Origin: Methylophilaceae bacterium
GTDB taxonomy: Bacteria > Pseudomonadota > Gammaproteobacteria > Burkholderiales > Methylophilaceae
Length of the DNA: 64,000 nt
NCBI GenBank assembly: GCA_027488395.1
Contig: JAIYBT010000002.1
Span: 62,001 to 126,000, forward strand
Direction of reading: 5' to 3'
The notes beneath the pieces are model-generated. The model saw only the letters and a list, made by a program, of their open reading frames with translations. It was not told the origin of the DNA and made no database searches. Below, in pieces: positions 35,032 to 44,774 of the stretch. The position numbers and the translations under genes were made by a program. Every line of letters starts with the position of its first letter. Positions within the stretch are counted from its first letter, which is position 1.

Positions 35032-36294
35032 ATGAACCAGCGCACACAAGTTGCAGTGTTAGGTAGCACCGGGACCATCGGCCAACAGACGCTGGATGTC
35101 ATTCGGCAACATCCGCAGGATTATCAGGTGTTTGCATTGTCTGCGCACCAAAATGTGGAGGCCATATTTGCGCAATGTTGCCAACACCATCCACGGTTTG
35201 CTGTGATGCAGTGTCCGCAGGCCGCGCAGCAACTTCGGCAACGTTGCCGAGAGGCGGGTTTAACTGTCGATGTGTTAGCGGACACCGATGGATTGGTAAC
35301 CATCGCAGCGCACCCCGAGGTGGATACGGTGATGGCCGCCATTGTTGGAGCAGCTGGTTTATTGCCTGCTTTAGCTGCAGCCCGTGCAGGAAAAAAAATC
35401 TTATTGGCTAATAAAGAAACCTTGGTGATGGCAGGCCAGTTGTTTATGGATGCGGTGGTCCAAGGTCAAGCAACGTTGCTGCCAATCGATAGTGAGCATA
35501 ATGCAATCTTTCAGGTGATGCCGCCTCAAGGCTATCAACAACTACAAGAGGTGGGTGTCAATCAAATTATTTTAACTGCGTCTGGTGGCCCTTTTCGGCA
35601 ATACAGTGCCACGCAACTTGCTGACGTCACCCCTGCAAGCGCGCTTAAACATCCTAATTGGGTCATGGGCGCAAAAATTACTATTGATTCTGCGACCTTA
35701 ATGAATAAAGGCTTGGAAGTCATCGAGGCGTATTGGCTGTTTAATGCGCAACCGCATCAAATCGAAGTGGTGGTGCACCCGCAAAGTGTGATTCATTCCA
35801 TGGTGTCGTATGTCGATGGCAGTATTTTGGCGCAGCTCGGTCATCCCGATATGCGTACACCGATTGCTTATGGCCTTGGCTATCCTAAGCGAATTGCGTC
35901 TGGGGTCAAGCCGCTTAATTTAATTGATGTGGCAAAACTTGAGTTTGAAGCGCCAGACATGGTTCGCTTTCCTTGTTTAAGGCTTGCTTACGAGGTGTTG
36001 GCCGTAGGTGGCACCGCGCCGGCTATTTTAAATGCCGCCAATGAAGTTGCTGTTGCGGCGTTTCTCGCCAAACAAATTCATTTTTTACAGATATCAACGG
36101 TGATTGAAGCGACTTTGAACCACTTACCCGCCATGCCAGTGGCTTCGATTGAGCACTTGATCGAGGTGGACCAGCAAGCGCGCGTGCTTGCAATCAAACA
36201 CATTCAAGGCCTGCCGCTTTTTCAACAGACTATGCGTGCATCAACACTGACCGCTTCCGTATTGCCCTCAGTCGCCACTAACACTGCTCTATGA
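35032..36294 (+). CDS. dxr: 1-deoxy-D-xylulose 5-phosphate reductoisomerase
   Basis: The enzyme forms 2-C-methyl-D-erythritol 4-phosphate, the first committed step of the non-mevalonate isoprenoid pathway. VLGSTGTIGQQTLDVI binds NADPH, LLANKETLVMAG and PIDSEHNAIFQ line the active site, and TASGGPF precedes the flexible loop. The product is 420 residues from the ATG at 35032; a GTG at 35017 adds five residues, and the AAAGGG after the cdsA stop could serve either. The stop overlaps the rseP start by ATGA. Confidence 0.95.
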   Translation: MNQRTQVAVLGSTGTIGQQTLDVIRQHPQDYQVFALSAHQNVEAIFAQCCQHHPRFAVMQCPQAAQQLRQRCREAGLTVDVLADTDGLVTIAAHPEVDTVMAAIVGAAGLLPALAAARAGKKILLANKETLVMAGQLFMDAVVQGQATLLPIDSEHNAIFQVMPPQGYQQLQEVGVNQIILTASGGPFRQYSATQLADVTPASALKHPNWVMGAKITIDSATLMNKGLEVIEAYWLFNAQPHQIEVVVHPQSVIHSMVSYVDGSILAQLGHPDMRTPIAYGLGYPKRIASGVKPLNLIDVAKLEFEAPDMVRFPCLRLAYEVLAVGGTAPAILNAANEVAVAAFLAKQIHFLQISTVIEATLNHLPAMPVASIEHLIEVDQQARVLAIKHIQGLPLFQQTMRASTLTASVLPSVATNTAL

Positions 36295-37664
36295 TGACCA
36301 TCGTTGCTTTTTTAATTGCAATTGGCCTATTGGTCACCGTGCACGAGTTTGGCCATTATTTGGCTGCACGTAGTTGTGGGGTGCGTGTGTTGCGTTTTTC
36401 GATTGGATTTGGCCGCACTTTATTACGCTATCAATCGCGCCCGACCGCAACCGAATGGGTGCTGGCGATATTGCCATTGGGTGGGTATGTCAAAATGTTA
36501 GATAGTCGGGAGCCAGTTGCGGCTGTCGCAGACGGTCTGTCCACACCGATCGATTGGTCGCAGGCATTTGATCGTCAATCTATTCCTGCAAAGATGTGGA
36601 TCGTATTTGCAGGGCCACTGGCTAACCTATTGCTCGCGTTGATTTGTTATTGGGGATTGACTTTGCCAGGCGAGGTTGGTCTAAAGCCTTATATTGGGCC
36701 CATTGCTGCGGACTCCGTGGCGCAAAAAGCAGATTTACGCCAAGGCGATCAGATTGTGTCTATCGATGGTCATGACATGCACACTTGGCAACAGGCGCAA
36801 TGGGCATTGTTAACGCTGCTTACTGATCGTGCCTCTTTTCAAATTGTGACGCGTACAACATCAGGTGAACTACATCGTCATCATCTCAATCTCGCACAAT
36901 TTACCCAAGCGCCTACTGTGGATCCTTTAACCGCACTTGGCTTATCAATGTGGACGCCAGCAATGCCTGCGGTGATTGGTGAAGTGGTGGCTGGCTCGGT
37001 GGCGGATAAGCGTGGATTGCGGTCTGAAGATCGCATCTTAAAAGTCAATCAACAACAGGTTGAAGATTGGCAACAATTTGTTAAATGGGTGCGATTATCT
37101 CCGAATAAGTCGTTAACACTGACGATTGCGCGCAATGGCATACGCCAAACCATTTCAGTGATCCCAGAATCTGTGCTCGAGGGGACAATTAAAATTGGTC
37201 GGCTTGGCGCAGCAGCAAAACCCGATCCAGCGTTATTTAAACCCTATTTGGTTGAACGTCAGTTTGGTTTTTGGGAAGCAGGGCAGCATGCATTGCACAA
37301 GGTGGGAGAGACCATCACTTTTACATTAAAAATGCTCTGGAAAATGCTCACAGGGCAAACGTCTTTAAAAGCCATCAGTGGTCCAGTCAGTATTGCCGAT
37401 GCGGCGGGGCAGAGTGCGGACTACGGTATCAAGCCCTATATTGGCTTTATCGCCTTATTAAGTATCAGTATCGCGGTCATGAATCTGTTGCCAATACCTG
37501 TATTAGATGGCGGGCATTTGTTGTATCATATCGTCGAGTTAATTCGAAGAAAACCACTCTCAGACAGGACGCTTGCACTTACACAGCGTATTGGCATGAG
37601 CATATTGGGAGCGTTGATGTTCATCGCTTTTTTCAATGATATCAATCGCTACCTGATAGGTTGA
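36291..37664 (+). CDS. rseP: Site-2 intramembrane protease RseP
   Basis: The 457-residue zinc metalloprotease cleaves anti-sigma factor RseA and signal peptide remnants within the inner membrane. The zinc motif H18-EFGH-22 is in the first helix, and the third ligand lies in LLPIPVLDGGHLLYH near the C-terminus. Two PDZ domains lie between (about 115-190 and 205-290). The start overlaps the dxr stop (ATGATGA), implying translational coupling. It is followed by bamA after 13 bases. Confidence 0.96.
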   Translation: MMTIVAFLIAIGLLVTVHEFGHYLAARSCGVRVLRFSIGFGRTLLRYQSRPTATEWVLAILPLGGYVKMLDSREPVAAVADGLSTPIDWSQAFDRQSIPAKMWIVFAGPLANLLLALICYWGLTLPGEVGLKPYIGPIAADSVAQKADLRQGDQIVSIDGHDMHTWQQAQWALLTLLTDRASFQIVTRTTSGELHRHHLNLAQFTQAPTVDPLTALGLSMWTPAMPAVIGEVVAGSVADKRGLRSEDRILKVNQQQVEDWQQFVKWVRLSPNKSLTLTIARNGIRQTISVIPESVLEGTIKIGRLGAAAKPDPALFKPYLVERQFGFWEAGQHALHKVGETITFTLKMLWKMLTGQTSLKAISGPVSIADAAGQSADYGIKPYIGFIALLSISIAVMNLLPIPVLDGGHLLYHIVELIRRKPLSDRTLALTQRIGMSILGALMFIAFFNDINRYLIG

Positions 37665-37677
37665 AAGTATATATTTA

Positions 37678-40002
37678 ATGAAAGTTAAGACCCTTTCCAA
37701 ATGGTGGCTTGGTGCATTCACCTGTGCACTGCACCTCAATGCCCTAGCAGCTGAACCTTTTGTCATTACTGATATTCGGGTAGAAGGGTTACAGCGTACT
37801 GAACCTGGCACCGTATTCAATTATCTTCCCATGCAAGTGGGCGATGTCATGAGTGATGAAAAAGCGGCGCGCGCGATTAAATCATTGTATTCTACTGGGT
37901 TCTTCAAAGATGTGCGTATAGAAGCCGATGGCGATGTGTTGGTCGTCACTGTGCAAGAAAGACCGACTGTTTCACAAATTGATTTTAGTGGTAATAAATC
38001 TTTCCCATCTGATAAGATGAAAGAAGGCCTAAAACAGATTGGTATTGCACAGGGTCAGATTTTTGATAAATCTCAACTCGATCGTGCTGAGCAGGAAATC
38101 AAGCGTCAATATCTATCTCAAGGTAAATATAGTGCAGAAGTGAAAGCAATTGCCAGTCCACTGGAACGCAATCGCGTTGCCGTGCGCTTTGAGATTGTCG
38201 AAGGTCCAGTTGCCAAAATTCGCGATATTAATATTGTGGGTAACCATTTATTTAGTACCGAGGATTTGCGCGCTAATTTTTTGTTGACCACGCCTAACTG
38301 GATGAGTTGGTGGAATAAGGATGATCAATATTCAAAGCAAAAATTAACAGCCGATTTGGAAGCCTTGCGTTCTTTTTACATGAACCAAGGTTATCTAGAG
38401 TTTTCGATTGATTCTACCCAAGTATCGATTTCGCCTGATAAACGTGATGTTTACATCACGGTCAATTTAACAGAAGGCGAAAAATATAACATTGTGTCGA
38501 CCAAGCTTGCCGGTGACATCCTGTTGCCAGAAGCGGATTTAAGAAAGTTGATTAATATTCAAGATGGTGAAGTATTTAATCGGCAAAAAGTCACCGATGC
38601 CAGCAAAGCGGTCACTGAAAAGTTAGGCGAAGACGGTTATGCGTTTGCTAATGTCAACGCGGTGCCTGAAATTAATAAGCAAAATCATACGGTTAACTTT
38701 ACTTTTTTTATTGATCCAGGCAAAAAAGTCTATGTGCGTCGGATCAATATTCAGGGCAATACACGGACTCGCGATGCCGTGGTGCGACGCGAAATGCGTC
38801 AACTTGAGTCTGCTTGGTATGCAGGGGATAAAATTAAGCGTTCTAAAGAGCGGGTACAACGGCTTAACTTTTTCGACAGTGTTGAAGTGGAGACGCCTTC
38901 CATTCCCGGCTTGAACGATGAAGTGGATATGAATGTGACAGTGGCAGAAAAAGCCACGGGAAGCGTGCAATTTGGTGCAGGGTTATCCAGTAACGATGGT
39001 GTTGTGTTAGGCTTTAATGTCAACCAACCCAACTTTTTAGGGACTGGTAACCGCGTGGCATTGGTGGTCAACACCAGTAGCTTTAACACGGTGTACTCGC
39101 TCTCTTACACTGATCCGTTCTTTACACCAGATGGCATCAGTCGCGGCTTTGATATTTATCGTCGTGATGTGAACACCCGCAATCGAAACTCAACCAGCAC
39201 ACTGAATGTGGGCACGTATGAAAGCCAATCCTATGGAGTGGGTGTACGTTTTGGGATGCCGATGTCTGAGTTAGATTTTATCAGTGCCGGCTTGACGCTC
39301 GATTTAACATCGGTAGAGTTGACGGATTCCAGTCCAATTCAGTACCAACGTTTTTGTGAAAATAATTCGGGTTGTTCAAGTAACTCAATTATTGCCAATG
39401 CGGGCTGGACGTTTGACTCGCGAGACAACATCTTATTTCCAAGACGCGGTGTATTACAACGCTTGAGCGGCGATGTGACACTCCCAGGCTTAGATTTACA
39501 ATATTACAAACTGAGCTATCAACATACATACTTTAAAGAATTGCCTAAAGATTTCAGTCTGATGTTGAACGGTGAATTTGGTTATGCCGATAGTTACGGT
39601 GGTAAAAATTATCCTTTCTTTAAAAACTTTTATGCGGGCGGCGTCAACAGTGTGCGTGGCTTCTTAAACTCCTCATTGGGTCCGCGTGATATTAACCCCA
39701 ACACGGGTTCAGACTTTGCGATTGGTGGTACTAAACGTTTTGTCGGCAACATCGAATTATTCATGCCTGTACCGTTTGTCAATAAATCCAATCAATTCCG
39801 CCTGAGTGCGTTTATTGATGGCGGTGGCATTTATGGTGCGAATGATTCGATCAATTCTGAATATTTGCGCTACTCTACGGGTGTGGGTGTGACATGGGTG
39901 TCGCCGTTTGGACCGCTTAAATTGGTGTTAGCTAAACCGCTGAACGATAAACCAAACGATGATACCCAGTTCTTGCAGTTCCAGTTTGGGCAACAGTTCT
40001 AA
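37678..40002 (+). CDS. bamA: Outer-membrane protein assembly factor BamA
   Basis: The 774-residue core of the BAM complex. A signal peptide (ALHLNALA-AEPF) is followed by five POTRA domains (about 25-425), starting FVITDIRVEGLQRTEPGTVF. A 16-strand barrel follows (about 430-774) with GVGVRFGMPMSE, the loop 6 motif VRGF (NSVRGFLNSSLG), and a terminal FQFGQQF ending in Phe. It folds beta-barrels into the outer membrane. Its position between rseP and skp is conserved in Proteobacteria. Confidence 0.97.
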   Translation: MKVKTLSKWWLGAFTCALHLNALAAEPFVITDIRVEGLQRTEPGTVFNYLPMQVGDVMSDEKAARAIKSLYSTGFFKDVRIEADGDVLVVTVQERPTVSQIDFSGNKSFPSDKMKEGLKQIGIAQGQIFDKSQLDRAEQEIKRQYLSQGKYSAEVKAIASPLERNRVAVRFEIVEGPVAKIRDINIVGNHLFSTEDLRANFLLTTPNWMSWWNKDDQYSKQKLTADLEALRSFYMNQGYLEFSIDSTQVSISPDKRDVYITVNLTEGEKYNIVSTKLAGDILLPEADLRKLINIQDGEVFNRQKVTDASKAVTEKLGEDGYAFANVNAVPEINKQNHTVNFTFFIDPGKKVYVRRINIQGNTRTRDAVVRREMRQLESAWYAGDKIKRSKERVQRLNFFDSVEVETPSIPGLNDEVDMNVTVAEKATGSVQFGAGLSSNDGVVLGFNVNQPNFLGTGNRVALVVNTSSFNTVYSLSYTDPFFTPDGISRGFDIYRRDVNTRNRNSTSTLNVGTYESQSYGVGVRFGMPMSELDFISAGLTLDLTSVELTDSSPIQYQRFCENNSGCSSNSIIANAGWTFDSRDNILFPRRGVLQRLSGDVTLPGLDLQYYKLSYQHTYFKELPKDFSLMLNGEFGYADSYGGKNYPFFKNFYAGGVNSVRGFLNSSLGPRDINPNTGSDFAIGGTKRFVGNIELFMPVPFVNKSNQFRLSAFIDGGGIYGANDSINSEYLRYSTGVGVTWVSPFGPLKLVLAKPLNDKPNDDTQFLQFQFGQQF

Positions 40003-40019
40003 TCGATGCAGGAGGCCTC

Positions 40020-40541
40020 ATGTTAACTCATACGCGTTCTTGGCTACTTGTTGCATGCCTCAGCTGCTGCGGCTTCGGCCAATGGATGTTGCCAGCGCAA
40101 GCGGCAGAATTTAAAGTTGGCTATGTGCAAGTGGATAAGCTGTTGCAAGACGCACCACAAACCGCTGAAACTGGCAAAAAATTAGAACGTGAATTTAGTC
40201 CCCGTTCGCTTGAGCTGGAAAAATTGCAAAAGCAAATGAAAGAGCTTGAAGCCCAACTTGACCGTGAACGTACGACATTATCCGAAGCGGATCGTCGGTT
40301 AAAAGAGCGTGATTTTAATAATTTGCGCTTGCAATTTCAAAGCAAACAACGCGAGTTGCGCGAAGACATTAATTTACGCAAAAACGAAGAGCTAGCAGTC
40401 TTGCAAGAGCGGATTAATAAGGCCGTACAGACGGTCTCTGAAAGCGAAGGCTATGATTTAGTGGTTTACAGTGGCGTTGCTTATGCAAGTCGCAAAATTG
40501 ACATCACTGATAAAGTATTAAAGCTGCTGGGAAAAAAATAA
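40020..40541 (+). CDS. skp: Periplasmic chaperone Skp/OmpH
   Basis: A 173-residue protein with a signal peptide ending AQAAE. The mature protein begins FKVGYVQVDKLLQDAPQTAE, as in the OmpH family. A long charged coiled-coil hairpin follows (about 55-130: LEKLQKQMKELEAQLDRER), then a C-terminal strand region with DLVVYSGVAYASRKIDITD. It is a trimeric chaperone that carries unfolded outer-membrane proteins to BamA, encoded 17 bases upstream. Confidence 0.93.
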   Translation: MLTHTRSWLLVACLSCCGFGQWMLPAQAAEFKVGYVQVDKLLQDAPQTAETGKKLEREFSPRSLELEKLQKQMKELEAQLDRERTTLSEADRRLKERDFNNLRLQFQSKQRELREDINLRKNEELAVLQERINKAVQTVSESEGYDLVVYSGVAYASRKIDITDKVLKLLGKK

Positions 40542-40568
40542 CGTCTTTTATGTATTGATATTTACGCC

Positions 40569-41612
40569 ATGTCGCAACATTTCACTTTGCAGCAAATTGT
40601 TGCAGCCTTAGGCGGTCAAGTCACAGCGCAACCAACGTTGACCGTGTCAAGAGTCGCTTCGCTGGCTTTTGCCGGATCCGATGCGATTACCTTTTTGAAT
40701 GACACAAAATACCAGCAGGCATTGCAAGATACGCTTGCTGCTGCAGTGATTTTGCGACCAGAACATCAACACTTAACTGATTTACCCTGTATTTTGTCAG
40801 ATAATCCCTATGCCTATTTTGCTAAATTGGCATCGCTACTGCACCCCGCAACGGTCTATCCTGCGGGTGTTCACACGAGCGTTACTACGCAATCTACCTT
40901 TGCAGTTTCACTGGCAGTTTCTATTGATGCGCAAGTGGTAATTGGTGCGCAGGTGACATTAGGTCAAGGGGTGCGTATCGGTGCAGGTAGTGTGATTGAG
41001 GATGGCGTGACCATCGGTTCGCACACCGTGATTGAGCCTCGGGTTGTGATTAAACAGGGGACTACCATTGGCGCCCATTGTCATATATTTTCAGGCGCGG
41101 TCATTGGCAGTGATGGCTTTGGCTACGCGGAAGCGCAGGGTGAGTGGGTTAAAATTCCCCATGTGGGACGTGTACAGATTGGTAACCGAGTGGATATTGG
41201 CGCCAATACCACCATCGATCGTGGCGCATTAGATGATACGGTGATTGCAGACGGTGTGAAGTTGGACAATTTAATCCATGTCGCCCATAATGTTCGGATT
41301 GGTGCGCATACCGTGATTGCGGGTTGTGTGGGCATCGCAGGCAGCGCCGTGATTGGTGCACATTGCAAAATTGGGGGGGCTGCCATGATTTTGGGCCATT
41401 TGCAGATTGCAGATGGCGTCACGATCTCCCCCGGGACGATGATTACAAGATCCATTTTGCAAACAGGCACCTATACGGCGTTAATGCCTTTCCAAAAACA
41501 TGAGGATTGGTTAAAAACAGCGGCAAATATCCGTCAGTTGCAACACCACTCCACCAAACTCAAGCAGCTTGAGCAACAAATTAACAATAAAGACCTAACA
41601 ATAAAAGATTGA
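40569..41612 (+). CDS. lpxD: UDP-3-O-acylglucosamine N-acyltransferase
   Basis: A 347-residue enzyme of lipid A synthesis, third step. The N-terminal uridine-binding domain (about 1-95) contains [14 protein letters not shown] left-handed beta-helix of hexapeptide repeats follows (about 100-300), with [20 protein letters not shown] around the catalytic His region, then [17 protein letters not shown]. The C-terminal helix ([16 protein letters not shown]) may bind acyl carrier protein. It precedes fabZ by 8 bases. Confidence 0.96.
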   Translation: MSQHFTLQQIVAALGGQVTAQPTLTVSRVASLAFAGSDAITFLNDTKYQQALQDTLAAAVILRPEHQHLTDLPCILSDNPYAYFAKLASLLHPATVYPAGVHTSVTTQSTFAVSLAVSIDAQVVIGAQVTLGQGVRIGAGSVIEDGVTIGSHTVIEPRVVIKQGTTIGAHCHIFSGAVIGSDGFGYAEAQGEWVKIPHVGRVQIGNRVDIGANTTIDRGALDDTVIADGVKLDNLIHVAHNVRIGAHTVIAGCVGIAGSAVIGAHCKIGGAAMILGHLQIADGVTISPGTMITRSILQTGTYTALMPFQKHEDWLKTAANIRQLQHHSTKLKQLEQQINNKDLTIKD

Positions 41613-41620
41613 GAGAGAAC

Positions 41621-42085
41621 ATGGCTGAGAATGCAATGAACAGCATGGATATCCATGAAATATTAGAACATTTGCCACATCGCTATCCATTTGTGTTGGT
41701 TGATCGCGTGCTCTCCCTAGAACTTGGTAAAGAAATTTATGCCATTAAAAATGTCTCGGTGAACGAGCCATATTTTCCAGGTCACTTTCCTTATCACCCT
41801 GTCATGCCTGGGGTGTTAATTGTAGAGGCCATGGCTCAGGCTGCTGCATTGCTATCTTTCAAAACCATGGGCACCAAACCGACGAACGATTCTGTCTATT
41901 ATTTTGCTGGCATTGACAGCGCACGCTTTAAAAAGCCAGTGTCGCCAGGGGATCAAATTTTATTACATGTCAAAATTGACCGCATTTTAAAAGGCATTTG
42001 GAAATATACCGCCGTCGCAAAAGTTGAAGATGAAGTTGTGGCTGAAGCCAGTATGATGTGTATATTAAAAGCGATAGAAAAATAA
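41621..42085 (+). CDS. fabZ: 3-hydroxyacyl-ACP dehydratase FabZ
   Basis: The product is 154 residues from the ATG at 41621, preceded by GAGAGAG; a TTG at 41609 would overlap the lpxD stop and is less likely. It is a hot-dog-fold enzyme of fatty acid elongation. [16 protein letters not shown] and [19 protein letters not shown] carry the catalytic His and Glu. Its place among the lpx genes is conserved and balances hydroxyacyl-ACP use between phospholipid and lipid A. Confidence 0.97.
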   Translation: MAENAMNSMDIHEILEHLPHRYPFVLVDRVLSLELGKEIYAIKNVSVNEPYFPGHFPYHPVMPGVLIVEAMAQAAALLSFKTMGTKPTNDSVYYFAGIDSARFKKPVSPGDQILLHVKIDRILKGIWKYTAVAKVEDEVVAEASMMCILKAIEK

Positions 42086-42110
42086 TTATTCTCAATAAGT
42101 CATTCACACC

Positions 42111-42890
42111 ATGCAAAGTTTGATTCACCCCACCGCCATTATTGATCCCAAGGCAGAACTGGATAGTACTGTAGAAGTTGGCCCCTACACCACGATAGGC
42201 GCTGGCGTGCAGATTGATGCAGGTACAAAAGTAGCGAGTCATGTCGTGATTGAAGGCCCAACAAAGATTGGCCAACACAATCAGATTTTGCAGTTTTCTT
42301 CGTTAGGTGCGCAACCACAAGATAAAAAGTATCACAATGAGCCGACCTTACTTGAGATCGGTGATTACAACACCATTCGAGAATTTTGCACCTTTAACCG
42401 TGGCACCATCCAAGACAAAGGCACCACGAAGATCGGCAATCATAATTGGATCATGGCGTATGTGCATATTGCGCACGATTGTGTGGTCGGCAACCATACC
42501 ATTTTAGCCAACAACTCGTCGCTGGCTGGCCATGTCACTATTTATGATTATGCCATTTTGGGTGGTTTTACCTTGATCCATCAATTCTGCCAAATTGGCG
42601 AACATATCATTACTGCGGTCGGTTCCGTGGTATTCAAAGACATTCCGCCCTATGTCACCGCTGCAGGGTATGACGCCGCACCACATGGGATTAATAGCGA
42701 AGGCTTAAAACGGCGTGGCTTTAGTGCTGAAAGTATCCAACAGATTAAGCGTGCCTATAAAACGTTGTATCGTCAGGGCTTATCATTTGAAGAGGCGAAA
42801 CTTGCGCTCGCTGAAATGGAAAGCGCCTGTCCAGAGATTGGTTTGATGACCCGTTTTCTCGCGCAAACTACGCGCGGCATTGTGCGTTAG
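42111..42890 (+). CDS. lpxA: UDP-N-acetylglucosamine acyltransferase
   Basis: The 259-residue first enzyme of lipid A synthesis. It starts IHPTAIIDPKAELDSTVEVG and consists of a left-handed beta-helix of hexapeptide repeats (about 5-185). MAYVHIAHDCVVGNHTILAN holds the catalytic His. The C-terminal helical part has LKRRGFSAESIQQIKRAYK. It starts 25 bases after fabZ and is followed by lpxB after 12 bases. Confidence 0.97.
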   Translation: MQSLIHPTAIIDPKAELDSTVEVGPYTTIGAGVQIDAGTKVASHVVIEGPTKIGQHNQILQFSSLGAQPQDKKYHNEPTLLEIGDYNTIREFCTFNRGTIQDKGTTKIGNHNWIMAYVHIAHDCVVGNHTILANNSSLAGHVTIYDYAILGGFTLIHQFCQIGEHIITAVGSVVFKDIPPYVTAAGYDAAPHGINSEGLKRRGFSAESIQQIKRAYKTLYRQGLSFEEAKLALAEMESACPEIGLMTRFLAQTTRGIVR

Positions 42891-42902
42891 TTTTTAAAGT
42901 TT

Positions 42903-44069
42903 ATGGCAAAAATAGTCATGGTGGCAGGCGAAGCCTCCGGCGATTTGTTAGGTTTTCATTTGGTGCAGGCGTTGCAAGCCAGCCACCCGCATCTCGACAT
43001 TTTTGGGATTGCAGGTCCCAAAATGATGAGTTTAGGCGTGAAATCACTGTACCCAATTGAGCGCTTATCCGTGCGTGGCTATATTGAGGTGATCAAACAT
43101 CTACGTGGCCTACTTAAATTACGTCGTCAACTCTTACAACAAATTCTACAAGCACAGCCTGATGTGTTTATTGGCATTGATGCTCCAGATTTTAATTTTT
43201 GGTTAGAAAAAAAACTCAAAGCCAAAGGCATTGCCACCATTCATTATGTCAGCCCATCTATTTGGGCATGGCGCAAAAACCGCATCCACCAGATTAAAAA
43301 AGCAGTGTCGCATATGTTGGCGCTGTTTCCGTTTGAGCCCGTTTTATACCAACAAGTTGGGGTGCCAGTGACGTATATTGGCCACCCGTTGGCGGATGCG
43401 TTACCGATGGTGCCACCAACCGCGCAAACGCGGCACACCCTTAAGCTTAAAAAGGGCAGTGTGGTGATTGCAATGCTACCTGGTAGCCGCCAATCAGAAG
43501 TCCAAGCGCATGCTGAATTAATGTTACGCACTGCAATTGCCCTCAATACCTTGCTTAAAGAAAACGGAAAAACAGCACAATTTTTAGTGCCATTAATTAC
43601 CCGTGAAACACGCGAACTGTTTTTTTCTGCATGGCACGCGTTATTGACGCAAGCGCCTGATACCGAGCTGGATATTCAAATTATGTTTGGTCATGCGCAC
43701 GAGGCAATGACCGCCGCGGATGCGGTGTTGGTGGCCTCTGGCACGGCCACCCTTGAAGCGGCCTTGCTAAAAAAGCCGATGGTGATTACCTACAAGATGT
43801 CCAATCTCAGTTGGCAATTATTAAAGCGTATGCGTTTGCAACCTTACGTTGGATTGCCCAATATTTTAGCGGGTGAATGTATTGTGCCCGAACTGTTACA
43901 GCATGACGCAACCCCTGCTAAATTGGCACAAACCTTGTATAACTTATTAGCAGACCAAGCTGGGTTGGCAACATTACGCCAAACATATGAACACATTCAT
44001 CAGCAACTGCAACAAAACAGCGCACAAAAAGCGGCTGCGGTGGTGATGCAGTTTTTGCCGCGGTTTTAA
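42903..44069 (+). CDS. lpxB: Lipid A disaccharide synthase
   Basis: The 388-residue GT19 inverting glycosyltransferase condenses UDP-diacylglucosamine with lipid X on the inner membrane surface. IVMVAGEASGDLLGFHLVQA is the N-terminal signature; FIGIDAPDFNFWLEKKLKA, YVSPSIWAWRKNRIHQIKK and ASGTATLEAALLKKPMVITY are typical. It lies between lpxA and rnhB in the conserved order. Confidence 0.97.
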   Translation: MAKIVMVAGEASGDLLGFHLVQALQASHPHLDIFGIAGPKMMSLGVKSLYPIERLSVRGYIEVIKHLRGLLKLRRQLLQQILQAQPDVFIGIDAPDFNFWLEKKLKAKGIATIHYVSPSIWAWRKNRIHQIKKAVSHMLALFPFEPVLYQQVGVPVTYIGHPLADALPMVPPTAQTRHTLKLKKGSVVIAMLPGSRQSEVQAHAELMLRTAIALNTLLKENGKTAQFLVPLITRETRELFFSAWHALLTQAPDTELDIQIMFGHAHEAMTAADAVLVASGTATLEAALLKKPMVITYKMSNLSWQLLKRMRLQPYVGLPNILAGECIVPELLQHDATPAKLAQTLYNLLADQAGLATLRQTYEHIHQQLQQNSAQKAAAVVMQFLPRF

Positions 44070-44081
44070 CAACCTATTGCA

Positions 44082-44657
44082 ATGATCAGGGTATGCGGGA
44101 TAGATGAAGCAGGACGTGGCCCATTGGCTGGTGACGTGTATGCGGCTGCCGTGATGCTAGATCCACAACGTCCTATCAGCGGCTTGGCTGATTCTAAAAA
44201 ACTCTCTGAAACCAAACGTGATGCATTAGCCATCACCATTAAAGCACAAGCTTTGGCATGGGGGATTGCTAGTGTGAGTGCGCAAGACATTGATCAAATG
44301 AATATCTTGCAAGCAAGCTTGCTTGCCATGCAACGCGCTTATGCCGCGATGGTGGCGCAGTTTGGTGTATCAGCGACGCTGATTCAAGTGGATGGCAACC
44401 GTTGTCCAACGTTTGAGGTGGCTTGTGAGGCCATTGTTAAAGGGGATAGTAAAGTGGCCGCCATCTCAGCGGCGTCTATTTTGGCTAAAACCGCACGCGA
44501 TGCTTCACTGCTGTTGCTTGACCAACAATATCCACACTATGGTTTTGCCCAACACAAAGGGTATCCCACCGCCTTACATCTGGAACGATTAGCACAGTTC
44601 GGGATTTGTCCAGCGCATCGCCTTTCGTACGGGCCCGTCAAGAAATTCAAGGGTTAA
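44082..44657 (+). CDS. rnhB: Ribonuclease HII
   Basis: The 191-residue enzyme nicks RNA:DNA hybrids at misincorporated ribonucleotides. [20 protein letters not shown] supplies the Asp-Glu active site; IQVDGNRCP and [21 protein letters not shown] are family signatures, and the end [14 protein letters not shown] is conserved. It starts 12 bases after lpxB and is the last gene of the supercluster. Confidence 0.96.
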   Translation: MIRVCGIDEAGRGPLAGDVYAAAVMLDPQRPISGLADSKKLSETKRDALAITIKAQALAWGIASVSAQDIDQMNILQASLLAMQRAYAAMVAQFGVSATLIQVDGNRCPTFEVACEAIVKGDSKVAAISAASILAKTARDASLLLLDQQYPHYGFAQHKGYPTALHLERLAQFGICPAHRLSYGPVKKFKG

Positions 44658-44725
44658 AGCCTATTGTCATGATTGAGTTTTAATAGGGCATGTGTTGATA
44701 ATGGCCTATAAAACCTGCAACACTG

Positions 44726-44752
44726 ATGTTGAATGGTTTTTTCCATCAACAT
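44726..44752. terminator. Hairpin between rnhB and the diguanylate cyclase gene
   Basis: ATGTTGA-A-TGG (44726-44736), loop T6, CCA-TCAACAT (44743-44752): ten pairs with one bulged A, between convergent genes. No U-tract follows the stem, so it is a weak terminator candidate. Confidence 0.4.
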
Positions 44753-44774
44753 GGGGTGAATCGTATTCCCTGAT